DNA from: Pampus argenteus
Lineage: Eukaryota; Chordata; Actinopteri; Scombriformes; Stromateidae
Assembly (NCBI GenBank): GCA_036937835.1
Contig: CM072869.1
Coordinates: forward strand, 4,479,501 to 4,543,500
DNA: 64,000 bases
Direction: 5' to 3'
Position numbers and translations under genes: made by a program. Each line of letters begins with the position of its first letter. Positions within the stretch are counted from its first letter, which is position 1. The notes beneath the pieces were generated by a model. It had not been told where the DNA came from. It did no database searches and worked only from the letters and a program-made list of their open reading frames with translations. Of the stretch, positions 49,301 through 60,700 are shown one piece after another.

Positions 49301-52300
49301 ATAAATGTTTGTATCATATTTGTCTGTTTTTTTTTTTTTCTCATCAAATGCCTTTCACATTTTTCAGGGGACGGGATGAACGCCTACATGGCCTACAAAG
49401 TAGCCACACAGGTAAAAACCCCCGTCAGTCATAGAGCGTTTAATCTGATTTTAACATTGTCCAGCTTTTATCCAGAGGAACTGTTACTCATCGGATATGT
49501 AGCAACAATGTGCCAATAGAGGAAACACCCTTGTACTGCTCCTTTAAAGCAAACAGAAGTTATGTCAGAATTGTGTCATATTTTATAGTAATAATTCACC
49601 AAATAGTAGACTGTAAAGTACATAAAAATTCAGTAATATCTAACGTTTGAACACACGGCTTTAAGGGATTTGATGAGTATTTGCGTGAACTCTGTTTCAG
49701 ACGACGCTGCCCATGTTTCGTAGCAAGACGTTTACAGTGAGGCGACGCTTCAGCGACTTCCTCGGCCTCTACGAGAAACTTTCAGAAAAACATGGACCAA
49801 ATGGATTCATTGTGCCTCCGCCACCTGAGAAAAGCATTCTGGGTAGGCTGACTTGATTTTTTTTTTTTGTCAAATATCTAATCTTCATCCGTTGTGAGAA
49901 TGCGTGTCGTCTTTGCCACAGGTATGACAAAAGTGAAGGTGGGAAAGGAAGATTCCTCATCTGCAGACTTTGTTGAGCGAAGAAGAGGCGCTTTGGAGAG
50001 GTAAAGGCGTTAGAAAGGGGCTGAAATTAAAGCTGCATCATCACAATTCTGGTGCATAATAGTTTAATATCCGTTTTCTTATTTTTAACAGGTATCTGCA
50101 GAGGGTGGTGACTCACCCATCGCTTCTCCAGGATCCTGATGTCAGAGAGTTCCTGGAGAGAGAGGAAGTAAGACAAAATTTAAGGCTTTGGTGCCTTTTT
50201 AGACAATTATATCTGCCTGAATCACTCTGAAATCCTGTAAATGTGCACCATAAAACCTTCAGGTTTCATTTTTGCCATTTACTTTTATTTGTACGCTTTA
50301 TATATTTTTGAAGTTTCACTGTATTTTAAAAGCCAGTGACTGTGTTGCAACTGTGATGTGTGTACGTGTGTGTGTGTCTTCAGTTGCCCAGAGCAGTGAG
50401 CACTCAGGCTCTGAGTGGCGCCGGCTTCCTGAAAATGATCAACAAAGCAACAGATGCTGTCAGTAAAATGACCATCAAGATGAACGAATCGGACGTGGTG
50501 AGTTCAGCTGGAAACACGTTTTTTTATTTCCACGAAGCTCTGATGTGGCAGATGATTGTTTGTGAAATCTCCCGGTTTCACTTAAAAGCAGAACGTTCCT
50601 GTAATTAAACCATGAGGACAAGCTTCCAGCTAAAGACTGATGACACATTCAGGCTGAAGCACTGACAACACAGCAGCGTACCAAAACACATGCGGCTGAA
50701 CATCAGTCAGAACAGAGATACACGCGTGTTTGTTTTTGCTCTGGTTATTCTGAACCTGAACAGCCCTGAAAGATGAAAGGATAGACGGGCGCTTAGTGTG
50801 TGTATCCAGTGAGTGTTTTGTTTGCTCTGGTGCAAGCTAACATTTGTATATTTAGTAGATGGCATAGTTGATTCAGCACCGAGGGTGAGGCAACCGGTCT
50901 TATTAAAAATAAAAGCCTGTTATAAAAAAAAAAGAAACTGAGAAGAGACACAAGTTACTCAAATTACCATCAATGAATGTGTGAATAAAACACTTACATA
51001 CATGCGTTGAACTTTGAAGTCCCGTTGCACCTGATATTGACACAAATATTGAAGCCAAGTTTCTAAATTAATATGTAGAGCTGCTGTGGTGTTTTGGGGC
51101 CTTGTCCTTGTTGTTGTACTAACAGCTTGTTTTGCTGCAGTGGTTTGAAGAGAAGCTGCAGGAGGTGGAGTCTGCAGACCAGCAGTTCAGGAAGCTCCAC
51201 ACGCTGGTCGAATCCCTGGTCGTCCACAGAAAAGGTTGGTCACGAGTACCGATCAGTCTCATTATGAGAAGAACATCACAACACGCCCCGATGTCAGAAA
51301 CCAGTATAAAAACAAAACCATGTCCACAAAGTTGCAGATCATCTTTTCGTTATATGTTTCACATATTTTATTGTCACATGGAAAACTGTTGGTTGTCTTT
51401 TCTCCTCCAGAGCTGTCGTCAAACACGGCGAGCTTTGCCAAAAGCACGGCCATGCTGGGCAGTGCAGAGGACAACACCGCTCTGTCCCGCGCCCTGTCCC
51501 AGCTGGCAGAGGTGGAGGACAAGATGGAGCAGTTACACCAGGACCAGGCAGCAAGTGACACCTTCGGCTTCGCTGAACTCATTGCAGATTTTATCCGCCT
51601 GCTTGGTGCCGTGAGGGTACTGAGCATTTATGTTGATCTAATCCTGTGTAGTGAAGGACTAATGTAACTTTACGTTATTAACGCTCAATAAAGGCTTCAA
51701 ACGTATTTAGAAAGTTGAATAGGAACCTTGAATAAATAGCGAATGTACAGTAAGTCCTCTAAATAGGGACATGATGAAACGGTGGTGTGTGACTGTGACC
51801 TACAGGGCTCATTTGATCACCGTATGAAGGCGTGGCAGCGTTGGCAGGACGCGCAGACCATGTTGCAGAAGAAGAGGGAGGTCGAGGCCAAACTGCTCTG
51901 GGCCAACAAGCCGGACAAACTGCAGGTGGCCAAGGACGAGATCGCTGAGGTACAACACAGGCTTAAATCAGCACCTTTTTCTGTCGAGGCTGTACTTTAA
52001 ACTTTTTTCCTCCCTTCTTGTTAACAGTGGGAGGCCAAGGTGACGCAGTACGAGAGAGACTTTGACAGAGTTTCTGCCACCGTGCGCAAGGAAGTCGTCC
52101 GCTTTGAGGTACCGATGCTGCGTCGGTCACCACTCGCCTGAAAACGATTGTCAATAGTGATTTTAATTTTTTTTTTTTTTTTTCTGTCTCTCTAACAGAA
52201 AGAAAAAGCAAAGAATTTCAAAAGACAGATAATCCAGTACTTGGAGTCTCAGCTTCAGTCACAGCAACAGGTGAGTGTTTGTTAATATTTAATATTTCCA

Positions 52301-52655
52301 AAATCAATTACTCTTGTCAAACCAGTCGGTGTTCATTTATAAATAGTTGTGATATTAAGAAAGGATAACGGTCCTCTTTTTGACCGTTTCATGCCACACA
52401 ATCATGTTTAAGGAATATTTGCTGAGTGTGTTACATGTTGTAAAAAAAAAAAAAAAGCTGATCTCATCCATTCATGAATGTTACATTCAGGTGCACAGTG
52501 ACCTGCAGTATTCCTCAGTATTTTAGGAAAATAGAGCATGTGATGTATCTGCTTCCAGTAAATCTTTATAAATGAAGCTGACATGTCGTCTCTTTCTTCT
52601 CCAGCTGATAAAGTACTGGGAGGCTTTCCTACCAGAAGCGAAAGCGATCGCCTAA
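45370..52655 (+). CDS. snx1: Sorting nexin 1 (PX-BAR, retromer/ESCPE-1 component)
   Basis: Endosomal coat protein that pairs with SNX5/6 and tubulates membranes for retrograde sorting. Fifteen coding exons: 45370-45501, 47008-47941, 48603-48739, 49047-49122, 49368-49411, 49701-49842, 49922-50000, 50092-50167, 50384-50497, 51141-51234, 51411-51616, 51806-51949, 52028-52108, 52199-52270, 52605-52655. Total 2382 bases, 793 aa, versus about 520 in human. The difference is nearly all in exon 2 (311 codons), acidic and disordered. The PX domain spans about residues 425-560, with RRRFSDFLGLYEKL, IVPPPPEKSILG and MTKVKVGKEDSSS. An amphipathic linker (GAGFLKMINKATDAVSKMTI) follows, then the BAR domain from MNESDVWFEEKLQEVE to the end, KYWEAFLPEAKAIA. 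WQRWQDAQTMLQKKRE and LLWANKPDKLQ favour SNX1 over SNX2, as does linkage to snx22. Confidence 0.95.
45502..47007 (+). other. snx1: snx1 intron 1
   Basis: 1.5-kb intron between GCG|GTATGG and CTCCAG|AGC. It contains a long poly-T tract at about 46313-46342. A 117-codon open frame at 45837-46190 has no recognisable domain and no splice context, so I do not call it. Confidence 0.6.
47008..47941 (+). other. snx1: Expanded snx1 exon 2 with repeated acidic motifs
   Basis: Single 934-base exon encoding residues 45-355. It contains two copies of EPSDDFVDL and a cluster of DLF-type motifs: SDLFEDEGSDLFAEPF, KSLFGEPDEDLFGEPLG, then PADIFTEEA and NTDIFAG. In human SNX1 and SNX2 the same region is several-fold shorter but also carries DLF/DIF motifs, so this looks like expansion of an existing segment. 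Confidence 0.85.
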
Positions 52656-54233
52656 TCCTCGAGCACCGGCCTACTGGACGATAAGACAGGCTGCCTTTTT
52701 CTTATACACTTTACCTCTTGCCTTTAAACCAAGGAAACATGTGTGCATTGTAAAGGGAGATACAATCAACCTGGTTTTTAATCACCTTTAACATATAGCT
52801 CTGTATTCTATTGTATTAATAATTGTATATTTTCCTTTAATAACCTTCCACAAATATTTTCTTATTAGATGAAAAGAGTTTGCATATACTACAAAGATAT
52901 GGACACACGGGGGGGGTAAAAAAAAGCGTAAAGTGTAGACGAATGATTTCCATTAATTTCCACGAGAGAAGGGAAAGGAAACGAGTCGGTTGTTCTCAGG
53001 ATTTTCTCCTTCACATCAGCAGTGGTTAATTGTTTACAGCGCGGCGGCTCTCTCATCAAAGATTTCTGGGGACCCCGATGAAGAAAGTGGCCAATAATCT
53101 CTCTCTGTTTCTTTTTTTTTTGTTTTTAAATGACTCAAAGGGATAAAAACAGTAATATTTCTGAGCACTTCCACCAGGTGGATTAAATACTTTAGTACCA
53201 GCCGTTTTTTTTTGTCTTTCAGATTACTATTGATGCTGAGGGGAGGGGCATTGGATCAGCAGTGTACAGCTGTGGTCAAGGGTTGCATTGTAGGTCAAAA
53301 CTCGTGGGTTTAATGTTTTCGATATGGTTTCAATCATTGTGCAAACTGTACTCTTGTAACTACACATGTCTGTGCCTTTTTAAGTCCGAGTTGTGTTTTT
53401 GTATCCGGACAGCAAACGGAGTCCAGTTTGGGAGAAAATTGTTCATAGTCGAGGCTTGAGTATAAAAACCATACAGGTGTTTTCACATCATTTTGCCTAT
53501 TTACTACAAATTCTTTCTTTTCATTCTTTCCGAAGCCTTTTGAAAGCGTTCGCCTCGCAGGCAGCCTCAACATGCAGAGACTTGCTTGAGATGTGCATCA
53601 ACCTTTTAGTCAAAGTTAAGCCACTGTTGTGTGGATTGGTCTAACAATTCAAAAGAAAAAAATTCAAAATCATGTAAAATATTCAAGGATTGAGTATTAA
53701 TCAGTTGTCAAAATAGTTGATATTTAATTATACTGTATGTGATTTCTAGTAAATTGGCAACAACATACTAAAACAATTGAATGGTCCTTTTTAAAACCAG
53801 AAAGCACCATGACTGGACTGATGATAATGAGATTAAAGCTAAATGCTAAACGTGCTGATGTCACAGTGAACCTTATGGTTCCCTTTGACGTCTCAGTCCG
53901 CAGTTTGACGATCAAACAGTAACAAACCTGTGGCAGAGCTGCCATCTTTTGATTACAGCTTTATTTTCACGATTGCACGTCATTTGTTATAAAGGGCATC
54001 ACTTAACTTGCAGGCATTTCTTTGCACAAGTTTTTTTTTTTTTTCTTTTCCCCTCTATTGAAAAATACACACTTTGTTTTCATCTAAGATTTAAAGGAAT
54101 GCTGTCTGACAGCACTGAATATAAACTGCTGATGGTTCGGTTCATACTGTTTATCACTTGTCAACGTGCAGAGCAATGTCAGCAACGTGCACTGTGTCAT
54201 AGAAATTTCTTTTAAAAAAACAAATCGATTAAA
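52656..54233 (+). other. snx1: snx1 3' UTR (inferred)
   Basis: Follows the TAA at 52653-52655. No coding signal is seen up to an ATTAAA at 54228-54233; an AATAAA at about 54612 is an alternative end. Contains poly-G and poly-T runs only. Confidence 0.5.
54228..54233 (+). terminator. snx1: Possible poly(A) signal for snx1
   Basis: ATTAAA variant hexamer followed by GTTGCACTGTTTACACTTGG. A canonical AATAAA at about 54612 may be used instead. Confidence 0.4.
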
Positions 54234-55640
54234 GTTGCACTGTTTACACTTGGAAATTTCAGTAAGAACCTCCGACTCAAGTCTCTTTATTTCTGGAAAC
54301 TAAATATTGCTGTTGTGTTTAATTCCTAAATATTAACATCTTTTAACTATAATTATTATTTTTCAGCTGCAGTATCTGCTGCTATTACTTCCCTTTAGCC
54401 GTGTGTGAAACTGCGCCCTCTAGTGGAAAACATGCTAATAGTAAATGAATGAATTAAAGCCACTTCCTCAATGTGCTTTGTCTCATAAAAATAATAACAA
54501 AATCTAAATATTTTCTATCAATGTATTGTACTGTTCTGTGTATACAATATACTTTTGATACTCACTGCAGTATTACACAGCTGCTACTGCTTTTACAGTC
54601 ACCACTGGTCAATAAAACTCAACATGTAAAATTATATTCCAACAAATATCTGCTGATATTAGTTAATTAGATTTATTGCAATATGCAGTACTTCCACATA
54701 TAAGCTGAAAAGTACAGAAAAACCAACTGTACAGTTATTTCACCAAAGACAACTGACATCTTTCAGCTGTAAAACAGAAAAACATCATAAATTCTTAAAC
54801 AGCCAAATTTAAGGGATATTTAAATATCAGTGTCGGATATTCAAAAGTCTTTTATTAGTCAGAAAATAACTCATCTTCAATTAGAGGAATGAAAAACTTT
54901 CACTGAGGTGCAGGTATGAAAGAAGAAAGACACATCTGACCTCACAAGACACACACTGGTGTTATTTATCTTAACTCCTCACAGACGGCTTCAGTACCAG
55001 CTTTGCTTTACATTTAGTTAAAAACCCATTTACAGAGTTACAGACACACTTTTAATGTGTGTAACCCGCCTGGTTTTATTCACAGCAGCAGTAGTGAACC
55101 AGTGCACTGCTTCACGACACAAGACTCAAACTAAGGCGGCTGGAAGTGGTTCGACTGGCCTGGTCGAGGAACTAAGAAACCAACATATCCTGTAATATCA
55201 ATCAGTGTAGAAATCATGAGGCATCCAAACAAGACAACATCATCTCCTGGCTGCTTGATTTAGCTTCACTTTGTCCAGCACATAATCATGCCCCTATAAA
55301 AACAATATATATGCTTCAATCCATGTTGTAGATGATGTCACATGTTGTCATTATCCATCAGAAAATGGTTTGAATATGCACACATATCAAAACACACGAA
55401 GAAGAGGTGTTTTCAGACTGATTTCTGCCAGTACCTCAGTATATATATGCTGGATAACAGCTGTTATTATAGGCAGGGTGTCCATTCATTTATAATTCAA
55501 TCAGTTCAAACTGCAGTCTAAGCTCGTTATGATAAAAGCATTGATTATCTGTTATTTATCACTAAGGTGTGAATGTTCATGCAAAAAGTGAAGTGATCCC
55601 ACAGTGGCCTGAGAAGCTGGTGAAAAAAAAGGTCCAGTTG

Positions 55641-56070
55641 TTAAAGGAATATTTCAACAATTTATAAAACATATTTTATTCGCTGAATGATTGATGAGAA
55701 GATAAATATTTTTCTCATGTACGTTAAATATGAAGTTGCATCGAAGCTGCTGGTTAGCTTACCTGAGCACAAAAACGTGTAGAGACAGACAGGTAGCCAC
55801 AACATCCGTCTACCTGCAGCTATAAAGCTCATTCACTTCCGTTTATATCTCATTTAACACAAAAACTCTAAGTGTAAAAGTTGAGGTTTTACGACGTCAC
55901 GTGACGAACTTTTTCTTTTCCGGGTCGGGTTTTTTTTTTTTCTACTGGTTGCCTGGCAACAATTTGTCGACCGTTGGTGGACTCGCTTTGGAAAGAGCCA
56001 GGCTAGCAGTTTCCCTCCGTTTCCAGTCTTTGTGCTAAGCTAAGCTAACTTAACTGTCATGCTAAACATC
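55641..56070. repeat. Dispersed repeat with inverted arms, carrying an X-box
   Basis: The left part starts TTAAAGGAATATTTCAACAA and reaches GCTGGTTAGCTTA, like the element at 4581-4750. The right part reads TCCAGTCTTTGTGCTAAGCT then AAGCTAACTT, the reverse complement of the same element's TTAGCTTAGCTTAGCATAAAGACTGGA-type block. The two arms are therefore head to head. A perfect X-box palindrome sits between them. Confidence 0.65.
55948..55960. promoter_or_regulatory. Perfect X-box (RFX-type) palindrome inside a repeat
   Basis: GTTGCCTGGCAAC is a perfect inverted repeat of GTTGCC with a one-base spacer, a canonical RFX-site form. It lies in the repeat at 55641-56070, far from any start codon, so function is uncertain. 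Confidence 0.6.
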
Positions 56071-56302
56071 GCTTGATAAAAAAAAAACAGGTTCCACAAT
56101 TATTCAAGTCCGTCTTGAAACAATATGAACACTGATATTAGTCTGTTCCTGCTCTGGGCGCCAAACTCGAGTGTGTTCACAGTCATTTTGTGAAAAAAAC
56201 TGCATTTTAAAGTTTATGTGAAGCTGTGAAGCATTTAGTTTTTGTAGCAGAAAATTCTCTCTTTGTGTTAAACTTTAAAATACTGTTGAAAGATATCCAC
56301 AG

Positions 56303-56466
56303 ATAAACCTTTAAATACACTGGATTTTGGCCCCCATCACTTACCTTTGAAGTGCATTATGACAGGATCTTCTAACGGTCAATATATAAACATGAGGAAT
56401 GATTAGAGCAAGAAACACCTATAATTATTGTTTTAAGACTTGAAAACTTGTGAACTCATCCTTTAA
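56303..56466 (+). repeat. Dispersed fish repeat (CCCATCACTTAC ... GTGCATTATGA type), copy 2
   Basis: Contains CTTTAAATACACTGGATTTT, GGCCCCCATCACTTACC, AAGTGCATTATGACAGGATC and TTCTAACGGTCAATATATAA, and ends GTGAACTCATCCTTTAA. Same order and orientation as the copy at 44613-44760. Confidence 0.75.
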
Positions 56467-56933
56467 TCTAACCCGCCACCACAAAGCAAATAAGCTAATT
56501 TCCCAAAAAGACAAACTTTTTCTTTAAAAGCGGGACAATGTAAGTTTTGAGAAAATAAATAAACACATTCCTCTTGCTCACTTACACAATAATTACAACA
56601 ATCCTGTATTTTTCTGTCATTTTTTGTGACTCTTATGACAAGTGTAACTACAGCCAGCATCATCATCATCATAATAATTACCTTTTTTATTTCAGCACCA
56701 GTTAAGTTGACAAACAAAAATTTATTTAAATGTATATTTTGCACTTTCATAATACTGTTATACTTTGGATACAAATAGTAATTGTATTCTTAATTAAATA
56801 GTTAATATTTCAAATCGGTATTCATTTTTTACATTTTTTTATTTTATTTACGATGAAAAGCTTTTTTATAATTTACTTTTAAGGTGATGATTGTCAGTTT
56901 TAATAAGAGCCATGTTCATGCAGGGAGATTTAG

Positions 56934-56983
56934 TGATGCAAGTAACATCAGAAATTTAATGATGCAAGTAACATCAGAAATTT
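56934..56983 (+). repeat. 26-base tandem duplication
   Basis: TGATGCAAGTAACATCAGAA followed by ATTT occurs twice, 26 bases apart, without mismatch. Confidence 0.95.
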
Positions 56984-57732
56984 CACATAATTCCAAATAA
57001 GTGTGTACGTTTAGAGGCAACTATACTTTTCTTATTTTTTTTTTTTTTTGCATCAAGGGAACTTGATTAAAAATGTTTAATTAAAGAAATATTAACAGGA
57101 CATACAATTGTTTGACCTCAATAACAAATATGGGCACCTGACATCAATTTCAAATCTGCATTTTTCTTTTTTTAAATTCACAATATTTGACTTGAATGTT
57201 GGGGGAAAAAAGGCTATACAGTCTCACCCTAAAAAAACAATATGTATATCCATGCCAAAGTACCGTAGCACCATCTCAGCCTCTGCAGGAAGGATGATGA
57301 TGATGAAAGCAGAGAGGCTTCATTTCTTTTCAGCTCACCTACATCTGAATGATGAAACAAATGTCTCCTCGGTACTCTGCAGTTCTTCGTTTCCAGCAGA
57401 CAAAAACTGACTGATTAATTATTAATGTCTTCCTGGATACCATCTGCCCATCACGTGAACACGACCACTTCTTTCGTGGCCTTGTTGTGTGGTTCGTGTG
57501 AGAAGAAACGTTGGTGTTGTAAATGCAGGAAAACGGCTGCGTGCAGTGATGGAAAAAAAAATCTGCTCAAACTGTCTCGTGACTCCCATCAAATCCAGCT
57601 CAAACTCACAAAGCATCAGTTTTTTTTATTGTCACTTCAAGGAGACGCTTTTCGTCAAACTGAGATGGTGAGGGCTGCCTTTTATGAACCTCGAGCACAT
57701 TCAGTAGGTTTGGGAACCAGCTGCAGGGTGTT

Positions 57733-60700
57733 TCAGAGGAAAGTCCGAGCAACATATCGAAGGAGCCCTCCGTGCTGGAAAAAGATAACGTCTGTCTCGG
57801 TGTCAAACAGCGCGGTGACGGAGAAGGACTTCCCTTGGCTGGTCTGAAAGAGAACACAGAAAGGAAAATATACTTTTTATACTAATTCATTATATTTCAC
57901 AGTGGAGGGCATATTACTCTGCCCTGGTTTCAGCCGGTTTGAACATATCACAGCTGTTAAGTGACTGCTGCCTACCTTGACTGTGAGCTGCTGCCTCAGA
58001 CTCAGGCTGTTGGGCATGGTAATGGTGAACCTCTCCTTCCCGCTGAGCTCCAGCGAGTCGGCGGTCTGGCCGGGCAGGAACTGAAGCGGCATGATGCCCA
58101 TGCCTACCAGCTGGGTCTTGTGCAGCTTCTCAAAGCTCTCAGCTATGACTGCACGTACGCCCTGTCGACCGTCCAGACAATTATTTTAAGGACAAGACAA
58201 TCTGATGAGCTTTTCCGTCCTCTTAAATGACTTAATTACAACTTTTAAACATGATAAATGTCTATATTTACTAATATTAAAATACAGTTTAGGGGTTTAT
58301 TCTCATTCATGTAAGAACTAATGGCTGTTGGTTTATTATTAATATTATTTACATTGTCTGGTGAGTGAAATGTGTGTACTGTAGTTTACCAGCAGGTATG
58401 GTCCTTTGGCTACCCAGTCCCTGGAGTTTCCAGAGCCGTAGTCTTTGCCTGCCAGGATGATGAGGGGAATGCCGTCTCTCTGATAGCGATCAGCTGCCTC
58501 GAAGACATCCAGCTGACCAGACAAGACAGGAAGAGGACGAGTTATTAGCAGCAGGTTTGACAAGTCCAGCTAGTCTGGACCTGTAGCAACAGATCAATGC
58601 TCTGACCAGTCTGACCACTGTAACAGCCAGTTTGTTCAGGATCGCTGTTTGTATTGGCCGATTACGCAAACGAACTCAGAAAACTACACTGAATCTGTGG
58701 CAAAGGTGCATCTGATGAAGTTTCTTCTTACTGTCTGGCCTGAAGGAATGTGCAAAGTCTTGGGGCCTGGTTTTCCGATGAAACGGTTTTGGAGCTTGAT
58801 GCTGGCGAATGTGCCTCTGGTCATCACGACGTCGTTTCCCCTGCGGGCGCCGTACGAGTTAAACTCCCGCGGCGTCAGGCTGTGGGTAAATATTCAAAGT
58901 AGAATGTGAATGCTTTTGTATTTGATAAACAAACAAACAGCATGGTGCCCAGTTATATTACAGAGCTGATGATGATTACTGTCATAATTTTGGTTAACAA
59001 AGGTTGATTTCATTTAGTTAACATTTTCTTTTTTGAAATCTGCTACACCTGTCCAATGAGCCCTAATGAAGTTAGGTAAAACTGGCTTGAGTGGGAAACT
59101 GACCGTTTGCTCAGCAGGTATTTGGCAGCGGCGCTGACTCTGGCGATGCTCCCTGCCGGCGAGATGTGATCTGTGGTCACTTTGTCTCCGAGGAACAGTA
59201 AGGCATGAGCGTTCTCTATCGACTGAGGAGGCGGGACGTCTTTACTCTGAGACGGAAGAAAATCAGAGGCAGAACTGATGTTCTTATTGTTTCACTGACA
59301 ACTTCACTGTGCTAAATCAGTTCTTTGTCTATATGCAGGAGGACTCACTAGTTTGCTGAAGAAAGATGGTGAACGGATGTACGTGGACTTGTGATCCCAG
59401 GGGAAAACTACAGAATCTGGGTATTCAATGTTGTTCCAAAATGAGTTCCCTTTCTGGAGGAGAGCACAGTGGGAAGAAGAACCATTTATAATCAGAAAGT
59501 CACTTGACAGACAGCTAACATACATGACAAAAAAACAAACAAAAGAAAAACAAAAGAGAAGAGAAGAACGCTAGTGACGACCGTCTCCTCACCTCCATCC
59601 TTCCCCTGAGATCCTTAAAGATGGAGGAGATGACCGTCTCCTCTTCAGTCTGTTGGACCTCATCCCTGGACGGCCAGATGTCATGGAGGTACAGCTCCTT
59701 CCCTTCTGATGTCACACCTGTTTACGCAATGGGAGCATCAAACAATGAAACCACCACTCTTTCTGTCAAAAGTTGTCTAATTAGTTCTTAATATATTTAG
59801 ATGTAAGGCTTTTTAGATGTAAGGCAGCTTTGACGTGTGCTTTCCTCACCTAAAGGCTCTTTCTCAAAGTCGATTCCCACAGTGCCCGCGATGGCGTACG
59901 CCACCACTAGAGGAGGAGAGGCCAGGTAGTTGGCACGCACGCAGTCACATAGGCGGCCTTCAAAGTGCCTGTTGCCAGACAATACACCGCAGGCCACGAG
60001 ATCGCCCTAAAACAAAAGAATATGTAGTCAGAATTTAATTGTGTGAAATGCAAAAATGTATTTGGTGTTTGACCAAAATGGCTGAATGCATTATGAACAT
60101 CATACCTGTTTTATTGCATCCACTACAGCTTCTGGTAATGGCGCCGTGTTCCCGACACAGGTGGCACAGCCGTAACCTATCACCTCGAATCTGTGGTGGT
60201 AAAAGAACTAAATCAGCCAAACTTCCCCCGTGTATGAAGCAGGATCATTAACACATGTCACGTGACATGAACGATGTCTCACATCTCAGCGTTTTAAAGA
60301 ATAAACAACTTTATTTATCGAGAAAGAAATCAGTAATGGGAATAATGTTGGTTATTTATGTTTGTGTGTCTGTGTCACTGTGTACACAAGCGTACCCCAG
60401 CTGGTTAAAGTAAGGCAGGACTCCACTGGTACTGAGGTAGTGAGTGACCATGCCACTTCCAGGAGCCAGGCTGGTCCGAATGTAAGGCTTGACAACAAGC
60501 CCCGCCTCCACGGCCTTTTTAGCCAGTAAACCTGCAACAACGTGACAAATACAGTTACGTTCTATGATCTATCTATCATAATGATAGTAAGAGCCTAATG
60601 TGATCATGTTTTCATCTTTTGGTGGTTATTAGGTTCTCTGCTCAGACATTACCTGCAGTCAGCATCACAGACGGGTTGCAGTTGTTGGTGCAGCTGATCA

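Larger units (their letters stand above)
54234..57732. other. Convergent interval between snx1 and ireb2, rich in repeats
   Basis: About 3.5 kb between the two converging genes. It holds an inverted repeat element (55641-56070), a dispersed repeat (56303-56466) and a 26-base tandem duplication (56934-56983). The right part presumably includes the ireb2 3' UTR. No supported coding sequence is seen. Confidence 0.6.

Noticed and set aside
45370..52655. Alternative identity as snx2
   Set aside because: C-terminal residues (LLWANKPDKLQ, VTQYERDFDR) and linkage to snx22 fit SNX1 better.
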